Shown: in pieces, positions 49,759 to 62,100 of the stretch
Layout of the letters: each line of letters begins with the position of its first letter
How positions within the stretch are numbered: the stretch's first letter is position 1
Assembly (NCBI GenBank): GCA_016987375.1
Contig: PJRA01000274.1
Span: 1,136,656 to 1,200,655, forward strand
From: Brachionus koreanus
Lineage: Eukaryota; Rotifera; Eurotatoria; Ploima; Brachionidae
Length of the DNA: 64,000 nt
Reading direction: 5' to 3'
Translations under genes and position numbers: made by a program
Notes under the pieces: model-generated
Database searches by the model: none
Seen by the model: only the letters and a program-made list of their open reading frames with translations
What the model was told of the DNA's origin: nothing

Positions 49759-50202
49759 TTATATATTTTTATTTTTTATTAAGGAAAAATAAAGCTTAAT
49801 TTAAAATTTTGATGTTTTAATATAATGTTTTTATTCTGGAAAAATAAAATTGATTGTTTTATAGAAAGATAAGAAGAAAATTTAATTGATTATTCATTTT
49901 CACATAAAACTGAAAAGAAAACAGCGTTTAATCTTAATTTTAGCTAGAAATTTATAATTAATTAAGATTGTTCAATACTTGTTTTTAATGACTGCAAAAT
50001 CGTACCATTCTTTTTAAATTTTAATTTCAAATTGGACTTTGATCTATTCTTACTAATATATAATCATATTTTTTTGTTTTATTTTCAGTTCAAGAAAATT
50101 AGTCTCATAATTTATCATTAGAAAAATCTATACAAAATAATTTGAAAAATAATTAGATATAATTTAGATTTAAATTGCAATATTTCACATTCAGAGCTTA
50201 GA
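49759..50202. other. short spacer between tandem hydrolase genes
   Basis: 444 bases of AT-rich sequence between the stop of copy 1 and the start of copy 2. Nothing distinctive was seen. Confidence 0.6.
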
Positions 50203-51402
50203 ATGTTTCCTAAAAGCCAACAATTTGAAATTGAAGTCGGATGGGGTAAAATCGCCGGACAAATATTCGGCAAGATTGGCACTCCTGAAAAGCCTAACCA
50301 TCCTATCCTTTGTCTACATGGATTTTTGGATAATTCGAATAGTTTTAGACCATTGGCATCATATATAACCAAAAATTCAAGCTATTATATGATATGCATT
50401 GATTTGCCTGGCATGGGTCTTAGTTCCAGTATCTCAGATGGTAAGCCTATATGAAAATTAAAACAATTTTAAAAATTTAACATTTAAAATTTTTTTGAAA
50501 AATATTTTTAAATTAAAAATAATTTACTTTAATACAGTATTTACTTAAGGAATTCCATATTCAACCAGATTTTTCGTAATGGCTTTAAGAAGAGTTATAT
50601 TGCATTTCAATTTAGAAAAATTCATATTTTTAACTCACAGTTTTGGATGCTCAATTGCCCTAGCAGTAAGCTTCTAAAATAAATTTTCAAAATTTACAGT
50701 TTATTTTTAGTATTCTGCTTGCTATCCGGAGCAAGTTCTGGGTTTGGGACTGATCGATTTTGCAATGAAAGAATGCAATATTGAATTGAGAGTAGCTATT
50801 TTTTATGCTAATGAATATTTAAAAATTATTTCTTCTATAAGGATAATTTGAGTGAATGTTGGAGGGAAGGTATTGAAGTTTATTTAAAAGCTGAAAAGAA
50901 TCTGAAAGACAAGAATAAAAATGGTTCTTTAAAATCAGATTTAACATATGAACATGCTTTAAAACGACTGTTAGAATCAAATAAGTTCATTGACGAGACA
51001 GCAGCAATGATATTGCTCGAGCGAGGACTAGAATACGTTGATGGCTCTCTAAGTTATAGCCGTGATATAAGATTGGTTACAGGAGTAAGCTTTATTGAAT
51101 ATTTGTTTCAAATAGATTAAATTTAATTCAAGATTTCAATGAGGGAGTATCACTTAGAATTTCATGGAGTCTACGATTGCTTGTTCAAGAATTTATCTAG
51201 CCCTGTTATGCTTATGTATGCTACTCCTCCTCCTTACGGTCAAAAGCTCTTTGATCAAATAATGAAAATAATGGATGAGATTAAAAATAATTCAAAGTCA
51301 GAGGTAGAACTTATTCCTGTGGAAGGCACTCACCATTTTCATATGTTAAAACCTCAACAGACATCTGAAATAATCTTGAAATTTCTAAATGGAAAAGTAT
51401 AG
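50203..51402 (+). CDS. serine hydrolase-like protein (alpha/beta hydrolase), copy 2
   Basis: Tandem paralogue of the preceding gene. Exons 50203-50440, 50550-50665, 50711-50791, 50842-51084, 51133-51402 give 315 residues, close to vertebrate SERHL. It shares CLHGFLDNSNSFRPLASYI, the LDLPG-like block (CIDLPGMGLSS), YSRDIR and GTHHFHM with copy 1. The nucleophile elbow reads THSFG, so the first Gly is Thr. The acid-loop helices DNLSECWREGIEVYL and TYEHALKRLLESN match the SERHL lid region. The ATG start gives MFPKSQQFEIEVGWG with no presequence, so it is probably cytosolic or peroxisomal. No peroxisomal signal is visible at the C terminus (ends NGKV). Intron positions largely agree with copy 1, supporting duplication after the gene structure formed. 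Confidence 0.9.
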
Positions 51403-53608
51403 TTTTTTACAATAAAATTTTTTCTTCTTTTCAATTTTGTTTTCAAGTTTGAAACAAACAACAATTTTTTAGAATCAGCAAGTGATCTTGATTAGATTTA
51501 AAAATTGGATGACAAATGAAAAAAATATCAGATCTATTTTTATATTTCTTTCTTAGCTAATTTTTTATATTTTTTAAAAATTAAAATAAAATTAGATGTT
51601 TTCTGTTTTTTCCTAGTCCAAAAAAGCTTTAATTTTCAAAAATATAATTTTTTTATTGTGAGATTTTGTGAAATTTAGTATTATAGACAAATAAACCAAC
51701 AGTACAATATACAGTAGACCATTTTTAGTTTTAAAATTTTGTGCTAAAACTGATCAAAAAAAATTATGTGGATTCAACAAGATGCAAAATTCATAGTTGC
51801 ATTAAGAACATTGTGGCTTAACATTACAAATTTAGCGTAATTTAATTTAAAAAATTTGGCTCTAGAGCATTTTGCAGAGATTTTCATACCAGAATTTAAC
51901 TATTGATGCAACTTTGTATGCTGCACTATGTTGCATATATGAAAGATCTTTAGAGAAAAAAAGTTATTAACCATTTTAACATTAATCTCTGTACTATTTA
52001 TTTTTATTTTGTACCAAATGTCTTAAGACAATTTTATGAATAATTCTTTTTAATGAAACAAAAAAATTTTAATTAAATAATAAAAAAGCAATTAAAATGA
52101 TAGTGAAAAATTTAATTTAAGTGCCGGTAAAGCTCAAAAATCTAAATCTTTAGTTTAGTCATTCTGTGACCCTGATAATTCCTGATGTCCATCGATCAAA
52201 AAAAAACTTTTCTAAAGTTTTGTAAAAAGAGAGAAGTATTTAAATAATCATTTCCTAGAAAAATCTTTTTAATTGAAAAAATAAAATAATAACAATAATT
52301 TTTTTCTATTTGCATTGATTTTTATTTTCAAAAATAGAAAAAAATTATTTTATTCTGTATCAGTCTGTTAAATTTCAATTAAAATTTATTTTTATTATCT
52401 AATTCTAAAATGTTTTAATTTTAATTTTACCCATTTTTAGAAACTAAGTTAGCAAGATAAAATCTAAGTTTTTTTCCTGATCTTATAAAAATTATCTATT
52501 AATTAAAAACACTAAAAAAAGGCCTTAACGATTTTTTTCCTCTTATTTAAATATTTAATAATATTCATAATGTTAATTTTTGGATTTTCACTCCTAAGTG
52601 CCCGATATCTTTAATAAATAAGATTTCTATTAATTTGAAAAGCGTTTTTCTTGCTGAAATTAGAGAAAATGTTTTTAGAATTAGCGGTGAGAAAATTATG
52701 GGACTTCAAATAATGCCAAATATTCAAAGAAATTCAAATTTTTTAAAATCTTGGAAGCTAAGTTCTCTTTTAAGTCAATCATTATCATGTCAAAAACCTT
52801 AAAATATTGGAGGTATTTATTAAAATCTTCCACGCCATTTTGATTTTTGGATAAAAAATTATTAAATTAACATGCTTTTTTTAATCGTAATTACGTAGAA
52901 AAAATAAAAAAAAATGATCTCTTTATTTCGAGTTTTAAAAAAAATAGCTTTCTTCTTGATTTATACTAAATAACAATTAACTTTTAATGAAGGCAAAAAT
53001 TTTATGTAAGTTATTAACACTAGAAGCACAAAGCATTTTTTCACGTTTTTTTAATTCAAAAATATTTTTTAAAAAAACTTTAATAATTTAATAGAGCAAT
53101 ATCAATTTTTAAAGAAAATCTTAAAACCTACATAAATTAAAAAAGATATATTCATTTGAATAATCTTTTCAAAAAATACGAGGATTTAAAAATTTTCAAA
53201 AGAGTCAAAATGACTCCTTTGGTGATTCTAGTGTTAACATATTTTGCTTAAGCTTATCTTCATGTCACATGAAATTTTTTTCTGCTTAATTACAATTTTT
53301 TAGCTATAAAGCAATTAATTTTGAATAAAACCATTATTAAAAAAATCAAAATTTTTTTCTAATATTTATTAAACTTTTTTGTTGCTGCCGAAATTAATAA
53401 CAATAATTTTTTTAATATACTTATTTAATTTTCCTTAAATGATATATGTTTAAAAAAAATTTACAAATTTTTTAATTTAAAAAACGCTTTCTTAAAATAA
53501 AAAAAAAATAAATAAGCGGCTAAATAAAAGCATTTAAAAAAATTTAAGTCAAAATAAAAATAAAATAGCTTTAAAAAAATCCAAGTCAAAATAATCATAA
53601 TGAATTTT
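51403..53608. other. intergenic with one MITE
   Basis: About 2.2 kb between convergent genes. It contains the intact-ended MITE at 53024-53237. A word TACAGTAGACCATTTTTAG at about 51710 could be an old transposon end, but no partner end was found. Nothing else was recognised. Confidence 0.55.
53024..53237. mobile_element. piggyBac-like MITE, copy D (intact ends)
   Basis: TTAA at 53024-53027 and TTAA at 53234-53237 bracket inverted ends CACTAGAAGCACAAAG and, on the other strand, CACTAGAATCACCAAAG. This is the best-preserved copy: both target duplications are exact. The interior is AT-rich without coding capacity and closely related to copy A. Confidence 0.8.
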
Positions 53609-55759
53609 TTATATTTGAATTTTTAACTGATTTAATTTTGAGCTCGAAACTGAATGTACACCAAGACAACTCGAGTTTTTTGTAGTTGAGCTGCTTGTTT
53701 GTCTACTCGAGTCGGACAGTCCATTTCCATCACTGTACGCTCGCATTCGTAATTTTCTCGAATAGTGATTATTTTGGTTAAATTGAATGGAAGCAGAGCC
53801 AAAATTTGCAAAGATAGATCCAAAATTATTCGAATGCATCAGCGTTGTGACATGCGATCGAAACGAGCTACTTTCATTAGACGTTACGATTGAAGTTTGA
53901 ACTGCTGCGTCACAAAAAATCTTATCTCTAATGGGACTTGTTTTTTCTACTAATATGACACTGTCATTTGTCGCTTGAGTTGAATTGAGACTTTTTTTTC
54001 GCTTCGATACTGGCTCAATTATCTCCAAAATAGAATTCATCGATTGAAAACCTTTGGCCTTGAGCAAATTTATATTTTTCAAATAATTTATTTTATCCGG
54101 CTTGAACGAAATAGGCAAAATAGACGTCGAACATAATTTTGTCGGCTCGGACAAAAAAACATGGTCGTCATCGAGTTTTTTATGTTCGTAAAAATTTTCT
54201 TTTTTTAAACGAATATTTTCACTTACTCTCTGTGACAAAAAGGTAAACGATTTGCACAGGCGAGTATACTTTTTGCCTTTTCTATTCAAATCTTTATCGA
54301 TACTAGTAGCTTTTTTTATCTCTTTGCAAATGCTTTTTATCAAACTTCCCTCATTGGAAAAATCCTTGAGTTTATTGCCCAATTTTTTAAGAGTATTTTC
54401 GCGATTTTTTTTCATCGACTCCGAATGATTCAAAGCCTTGATAGTCGATGAACGATGCCTGATGCTTTCCTTGAGTTTTTTTTTGCTTCTATCAGCATCG
54501 TTTATCTCGCTTAAATTCAGAACCATAGAAGAAGAATTTTGATTTATGCAATCACTTTTTTTCAGCATAGATTCCGATTTCATTTCATTTTTATTAATCA
54601 AACTCTTGTCCAAGTCAATTGAGGAGAAAACTGACAATTCTTTAGACAACAGACCAGAATACGATTTGCTCATAGAATTTTTTTTTTTATTTTCAGTAGA
54701 ATTTAAAACCTCACTTGATTCAATCTTGGAATTGAGCGTAGTATCATCATTATTTGTTAAAGAAGTCACATTATTTTGTATGGAGTCATCATTTTTATGA
54801 GCGTATATTTGATTAAGAGCATTTGATCTAGATTGATTTACCTGAAAGAAACTCTCTGACAAATTGGTTCTTAAAATTTGAGCTGTTTGAGTTTTAAGCA
54901 TATTTTCTTGAATGAGAAATTTTTTCAATTCATACTCGGACATAATTTTAGTTGGCCAATCGCTAAAATTATTTGTCTGATTTCTTTTTTCCAATTGTTT
55001 TCTCCATTTATTTGGATCTACTCTTGAAATAGAATAAGATCTTCGGATTGAACGCTTTTTAACAGGCCGAATGATGGTTTTTCTTGCTTTTCTAGCTTCA
55101 GGTTCAGCTCCAACTGATCTAAGACGCATATTACCAATGTGATAATAATTTTGAGTCCGATTCTCAAAATTATGATTTGCAAATTTGCTTTCATTAAAAT
55201 AAAATTTATTGTCAAATTTGTCATCTATTGTATTTGGATCATAATCGCTAGAACTTTCACTGCTATAATACTGATTTATCTTGTAATTGTTTTGTACAGT
55301 TATGATTCCGTTCGGATTTGGATATGCCGGATAAATTTGCTCATAATTGTGAAAGTTGTAGAATTCTGATGATGGCATCCGATAATAGTTAGCATGATCT
55401 TCATAGTTATTGAAGTTGGGCTGGCGCAAATAGACCCCCGGTTGTATTGGAGCATTCTGAAAGCCTATTCGAGTCATGTATGGAAATTGTTGCTGTCTTT
55501 TTCTACGAAATAGAAAGCAACAACAGTTTTTGAATCGGTTTTTGAGATTAAGATTGTTTAATGCATAGATAAAAAACAACAATAGCATAAATAGAATAAT
55601 AAATATAATAGGAAGAAAAACCTCATAATTTGTTTTTGTAGGAGTTTCTGTTTCGTTTAATTTTGTTTCTATAATCAATCCATCAAGTAGAGTCTGATTT
55701 TCTGTTCGATTCGAATCGATGCTTAGTTGAAGATGACCATTTTGGTCTAAAGTTCCCAT
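53609..55759 (-). CDS. orphan single-pass membrane protein with long Ser/Lys-rich tail
   Basis: An uninterrupted 716-codon frame. The first 45 residues have no signal peptide but three N-glycosylation sequons (Asn17, Asn21, Asn35), suggesting an extracellular N terminus. A TM lies at about 46-67. It is followed by a Cys/basic cluster (KNCCCFLFRRKR) suited to palmitoylation, then about 640 residues of Asn/Ser/Lys-rich, low-complexity cytoplasmic sequence with Tyr-rich patches near the membrane and short conserved-looking basic stretches (KKRSIRRSYSISRVDPNKW). I do not recognise the family. The frame extends five bases upstream of the ATG into a usable acceptor (55768), in a phase that would join the donor at 56193 in the last cadherin exon. 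It could therefore be the 3' exon of that gene. The sequons before the TM argue for a separate protein; this is undecided. Confidence 0.75.
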   Translation of the reverse strand: MGTLDQNGHLQLSIDSNRTENQTLLDGLIIETKLNETETPTKTNYEVFLPIIFIILFMLLLFFIYALNNLNLKNRFKNCCCFLFRRKRQQQFPYMTRIGFQNAPIQPGVYLRQPNFNNYEDHANYYRMPSSEFYNFHNYEQIYPAYPNPNGIITVQNNYKINQYYSSESSSDYDPNTIDDKFDNKFYFNESKFANHNFENRTQNYYHIGNMRLRSVGAEPEARKARKTIIRPVKKRSIRRSYSISRVDPNKWRKQLEKRNQTNNFSDWPTKIMSEYELKKFLIQENMLKTQTAQILRTNLSESFFQVNQSRSNALNQIYAHKNDDSIQNNVTSLTNNDDTTLNSKIESSEVLNSTENKKKNSMSKSYSGLLSKELSVFSSIDLDKSLINKNEMKSESMLKKSDCINQNSSSMVLNLSEINDADRSKKKLKESIRHRSSTIKALNHSESMKKNRENTLKKLGNKLKDFSNEGSLIKSICKEIKKATSIDKDLNRKGKKYTRLCKSFTFLSQRVSENIRLKKENFYEHKKLDDDHVFLSEPTKLCSTSILPISFKPDKINYLKNINLLKAKGFQSMNSILEIIEPVSKRKKSLNSTQATNDSVILVEKTSPIRDKIFCDAAVQTSIVTSNESSSFRSHVTTLMHSNNFGSIFANFGSASIQFNQNNHYSRKLRMRAYSDGNGLSDSSRQTSSSTTKNSSCLGVHSVSSSKLNQLKIQI

Positions 55760-56164
55760 TATTGTAACTTATTCTTTTAAATTTCATAAAAATATTATTT
55801 TTAGAGTTATTTTGAAAAAAAAATTATTATTTCATTTTTAATTTAGTTTTTTAAAATTGTAAATTCAACATTTTTTGACTGGTATGATTTATTTTTTTCA
55901 AATTTTTTAAATTAGTTTACAAAGATTGTGTCAAACTAATATTAAGCAGTTTCCACTTTTATTTTACTCCAGATTATTTTTTAAATTTTTTTAAACAGAT
56001 TTTATATTCATTAAATGATTATAATTATTAGTATCATGTTTAGTATTTTTTATTGATAAAAATTAAAATTTAAAAAAACATCACATTTAAAAAATTGAAT
56101 ATTTTTTTTATTAAATTTGATATTACTCATCAATCAAAAAATCTAAAACGAAAAATTAAAATTT
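55760..56164. other. spacer or intron between the orphan gene and the second cadherin
   Basis: About 400 AT-rich bases. If the two neighbours are separate genes this holds the cadherin 3' end, with an AATAAA-type string on the minus strand near 56105-56112, and the orphan promoter. If they are one gene it is an intron (56193-55768). Confidence 0.5.
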
Positions 56165-59100
56165 TTAAAATAAATTATTTTTACTAATCTTACTGTTTGA
56201 ATTAGCGTCAAATGAATCTGAGTCACTGGTTAAAGCTAGCATACTTTGTCTTAAGAATGAGGCCCAGCAAATCTCAAGTAAGCAGATGGACAAAATACTT
56301 ATTAATAGTATTAAGCTTGAAAGAACAAACATTCCGATTGAGAATGAATTTAAACTCCACAAACCATTTTCTTGGTAAAATTTGTCGTCTAGTATTAAAT
56401 CTTGTTCTTCAGTACATTTCTTAATAAAAAATCGACATTATTTTTGTTCTATTTTAATTTTGATTAATACTACTTCAAAATTTGAAATTGAATACGTTTT
56501 CAAATATTTTTTCAAAGAATCAGAGCTAAATAGAACACTTTGTGATTCTTCAAAATCTAAAATTTTTTTCTCATCTTTTTTTATGAGAAAAAAGCAAGCA
56601 TTAAGCCTAAAAAATTCTAAATTTTATATTTCATTTTAATAATTAAGTTTTTTTTACCAAAAATCTGACGATGTCTGAAATGAAATGAAATAGCTCAAGT
56701 ACTCAAATCTTAAGGTATCATTTGACTCTCTAGCTAAAATTCTATTTATATCATCTTTAAAAAAACCAAGACTGAAACTTGGACTCATGAAAATTTCTGA
56801 AAAAACAAATCGACTTTTATAATTCGATTCCACTATAAAAACATAAACTTTAGTTGATGTTCTAATATTTAAAAATGTAGCCATTATACTGAGCACAAAG
56901 TAATTTCTAACAAAAGTTTGATAATTGGACGAATTAGTTGAAATGATGCCTATTAATATTTAAATTCAATTTAAAAAAAAAATTCTATCTTTAAAGTTGT
57001 TTAAAAGCTTTTATTTATATTAAGTTCCCAAATTAAAATTTAGAAATAACATTAAATTTTTTTTTAGATTATTGATGTATCATTTTATGTTCAAAAAACT
57101 CATGGTTGCGAATACAATTCATTTAAAAAAAATATTTCTTACAAATATAGAAACATTTTTACGGCTTTAAAACAACTTTAAAAATAACAAATGGTTTGAG
57201 AATGAGGCTGAAAAAAACATAATAATTTTTTATTAAAAAAATGCAGTAACATTTTTTTCCTTTTTTTTCAAATTTTAATAAAAAAAATTTTTTTTAGCTA
57301 TTTATATTTTTGCCATTTATATATTGAATTAAATTTGTTAAAAAATCATCAAAAAGTTTCCAATTAATAAATTGAAATTTTTTTCCATGTTTTTTTCATT
57401 CTCACAGATATTTAATTTAAAAATAACCTGTTTTTCTATTCAAAATAAAAAGCTCGCAAAATTGAGTGTCAACAAAAATAAGAGAATCGGACACTAAATT
57501 GCATCCCACAAGATCATATATAGGCTCGGCTATGCTCGACTCAGCTATGACTTGACCAATTTTTTTATTTAAGTAAACAACAGGATCCAGAGCTAATTTA
57601 AAATTTTTTTTTAGAATTTAAATATTTAATGATATTTATGAATGACATTTCATACCAATATATTTGGAATAATGTTGAGAAAACTTGGCAATTGTTTGGT
57701 TAACTTTAAGTATTTTAACATTAACAAAAAGAAGAGCTCTATTGGAAATGGATGGATCATTAAAACTTAAAGAGCTAATTGATGTGTCTGTAACAAAAAT
57801 AAAAAGCTTGTAAATATCAGTTAGTTTGGAATTTAATTTTTGAATTGGTTGTAACCAAAAATTTCCAGTTGAATTCACATTGAAAGCTTCCGAAATGTTG
57901 TTTGTCTCTTTAAAAAAAATTCAAATTAAAAAAAAATTATCAAAAAATTTTTTACCTTTATCAAAGACATAAAAATAAAATTTCTCATTTGGTATATATA
58001 CCAAATTATTCAAATCTAGAATAGACTGGTATAATGAGACATTTTCATAAATGCTTAAACTAATAGGTCCACTCGTTTGATCGCGCTCAAAACGAGGTAA
58101 ATTATCCACCAGCGATTTAACTCTTATATCAATTGTTATAAAATTTTGCTCAAAATTCTGATTGCAAGCTTTTATAAACAGCTTAAATAAATAATTTTAA
58201 TTGAATAAAAAATAAATTTAAAAACAAAAAAATTACCAAATAATTTTTTTTTCTAAAATCAATATAATCCGGAAATGGGTAAATAATTCGCAATGATCTA
58301 TTGTCCAAATAAAAAGGTATATTATTTTTGTTGAGAATAGAAATGTTTATCATTTGATTGTGATCGTCTTTTACATCAAAATCCAATATTGAAGTATTGT
58401 TCAAAATTCCGATAAGTGAAGGGTCTAAATCCAGAACATAGCCGGCTCTGTTGGGAAATTCAAAAATAGGATATTTCGATTGAATCAAATCGGAATGAAT
58501 GCTAGCATGAATTAGAACACGTGTTAATATTTTTTGTGAATCAGATATCCATATTTCAAAATTAATTTTAGAAGTATCAAATAATATTGGAGGATTTTTT
58601 ACCAGAAGTTGAATTTGGCCAAATAATTGCAAATTTTTTACATAAAAATATTTGTCTATTAGTTGATTTGATTTTTGGCCTATAGAAATTTCCAGAGGCT
58701 GATTTGATTTCCATTTATATTTAATATTCAAAATAATAGAGTTGTTTGATATGTTTTGATGCAATTTAATTGTATATTTCTCTTTATCCAAAGTAGGAAC
58801 ATCTGATAATGACGATTTAATAAAAATTTTCAATTGACGCTGATCTTCTCGTATGAATCTATCTTTAGTTATATTCAATTCACTTTTAGCGTTGATTATT
58901 AGAACATATTCGCTCCTGTTTGAAACATCTATTTTAGGACTTGATAAATAAGTATGTCCCTAAAATAGATTAATTTGCTAAGATATTGATTATATTTTAT
59001 TTAAAAATTACTGTTTTATTGTTTATTAAGAATAAATTTTTTGATTGATCATCTTCTATATAATCAAGTGAATATTCTACTTTGCCACATGAAACATGTT

Positions 59101-62100
59101 TGCTCAAATCATATCGAGAAAAACACCTTGTTTTGGCTTTATAAATGGAACTATAATAAAATTTGTCTTCAAACAATGTTATGTTGTCAAATAGCTATTG
59201 TAATAAATGAATTTCTGTTTAATTTTAATTTTTTTAAAATTATTTCAGTATTTACTTACAAATTTAGAATCTAAATATAAGTTTGAAAAAAAATTGGCAA
59301 AAAAAAAAGACAAATCAATGATTACAGTGGCATACGAGATAAATCCATTATTCGATGTAGCTGAAATAGTCATTTCAACTTTATTGACAAATGGAAGTCT
59401 ATTTAGACTTATAACACCAGTCAAACTATCAATTCTAAAATATCTATTTAGTGATTTTGGATATGACCTTTCTGAAACAATCGAATATTTCTCAATTAAT
59501 TGAAAAGTTTTTGGATCATAAGCAGTGACTGTGGTAATATAAGAACCAGGGTGGACATATTCAGACAAATATGTTATATTTATATAATTTTGAATAAATA
59601 TCGGGGGTTTTGAAGTCATATCTTTAATTAAAATGAGCTTAAATGGTACTTAAAAGAAAAACTATTTATCTTTTTTTACAAATTTGAAATTTTTACTTGA
59701 AACAGAATTATCATCTTGTTGCACAAAGATTGTAAATGAAGCATCACAAAAGTCTTGTCTATTCAAATTTTTAAAAGACAAAATTCTTCCAGTTGATGAA
59801 TCAATTCCAATGCTTGGTTCATAGTTTATTTCAAAACCTTCACAATTATATATTTTATGAGCCGAAGATATATCAAATGTAATTTTAGAATTTTTTGATA
59901 GATTTTCAGTTGAACAGTTGATTTGGGTGATAAAATTTTGGCTGGAAAAAGCTAAAAAATTATTCATAAAAATTATTTTAAAATTTGAAAAATTTTTCCT
60001 ATCACTGACTATCAGGATCTATTCTGGCAATTACATTATCTTGACTGCATTTCAATAAGCTTTTGAATTCTTTAACAATTGATATTATTACTTCAGTCGT
60101 TGAATTTAGTCCATTTGATTGATCCCTGGCCTCTACCTACATGACAAAATAAATAAATAAAAAATAAAATTAATTTTATAAGTTATACTGTTAATTTATA
60201 TATTTTATTTTCTAGATTAGCATTATCTAAAAGAAAAACAAAGCCTTGAAAAGTATCGATGCTAAAAATTCTTTGATTTTCATTTATTAATGTGTATTCA
60301 ATAGGTGAGTTATTATTAGGATTCATAGATATTGCTTCAATTTTTATTAATGGCACTGATTTTTTTGCTTGTTCCTTCTCAATTTGAATTTTATAATTTC
60401 GTAAAAAAATTGGCCTTTGATCATTTATGTATGTATAATCAAAAGACTTGAGATAAATAATAGCCATGCACTTAATCGACGAAAAGAAAACAGTGTCATC
60501 TAAATCATCTAGATCTTGAACTTGATATGCTTGAATATGTAAAACAACTCTTTTATATTTAGAAACTTTATTTGAAAATTGATTTAAAAATTTTAAATTA
60601 CCTGGAGTATCTATTTAAAATAGTTGAATTAATTGGCGACTTTAGAAAAATTCTTCCACTCGTAGAATTGATATTCAATTCGTTCAATCTGGGAACTGAC
60701 TCATAAATAGTGTATTTGAGCTTAAAAGCTGAATTGATTGAAATATAAAGTTCTGGTTGAAGAGTCTTAAAGTCAATTAAACTTAATTCTGCTCTTGAGT
60801 AAAAATTTGAACAAAAAAAATTTGATTTATCCACAGTTCCAAAGTTGGATATATTTAAGTATAAAACTAGATGAGTTAAGTTGCTGAGGCCTCCTTGATC
60901 GTAAGCAATGACTGTAATATTATAAAGTCGGTGGGGATCTTTTTTAAAATCAAACTTTTTAAAAAGTCTTAATTGACCATGTGAATCAATTGTAAATTTA
61001 TGCTGATGAGCTCCGATTAAATTGTACACCAAACCATTCTGTTTATCATTGGAATCTTGATCATTTGCTTTCAATGTAGTGATATAATCACCAGGGTTCA
61101 AATTTTCTGGATCATTTAGAATTTTAGTGACTATTAAGTTTTCAAAATATGGACTAAACTCATTATAGTCCTTAATAAATATTCTAACATTTGCAAAACT
61201 AAATAAAGATATATTTGAGCGTGAAATTGCTTTTATCTAAAAAAACAAAAAGTAAATGTTTTAAATTTTTTCCTAAAATATTACTCTAAGGTAAAAAATC
61301 GTTAATCCAGTCTCATGATCTAAATTTTTATTTTGTTTAAGTTTAAGACAACTAATTAAGGCTCCCATTCCATTATGTGGTTCAAGATCAAATATGTTGT
61401 TTTCATCCAAAACTTCAAGATAAAAACCTGAGTAAAATGTTGATAAAGGTTCATCTTCAAACACTGTCACTGAAGCATTACGAATTACAGTATTTGGAGC
61501 GATATTTTCATAAATATAAAATGTATACTCTTGGAATTCAAATACAGGTGCTTTGCGAGCTGTTTGAGGATAATCGAAAACTACTGTTATTTCAGCTGAT
61601 GTTAGAATGATATGATTGTCGATTATCTGGTAAAAAGTGATATTCATTTTATAGCTTGTTCTTAAATTAACTAAATTTTTAAGCTCAATATTTTGATAAC
61701 ATATTTTATTTGAACACCAAAATCTAGCTAGTTCAAAATAATCATTTGGGTCCGATAGTTTAAAGCTAATGTTTTGAGTTTTTTCTAAGTTAACATTAAT
61801 AACTTTAGTTTCAAATGTGTTATTGGACTTTATTTAAAAAAATCAAAAATTGAAATAATTAGATTTTTAAATTTACCAAATTGTCATATGATACTATATA
61901 TAGATAATTTGACAGTGAAAATTTTGGCTCAAGCTCTTGATTAATTTCTACAATCAAATAAGTAGTGACTTTTTTCATTAAAATCTTTTTTTTTTAAATT
62001 AATCATTTCTTTTTAAATTTAAATTTTTTATTTACTTCAGCTGTAATAGATACGACAAAATTTTTTTTGATAAAATAGTCTAATTTTTTGGTCAAAGTAA

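Noticed and set aside
59041..59503. Plus-strand frames opposite the second cadherin
   Set aside because: They are antisense to exons with consistent phase and cadherin-like pattern.
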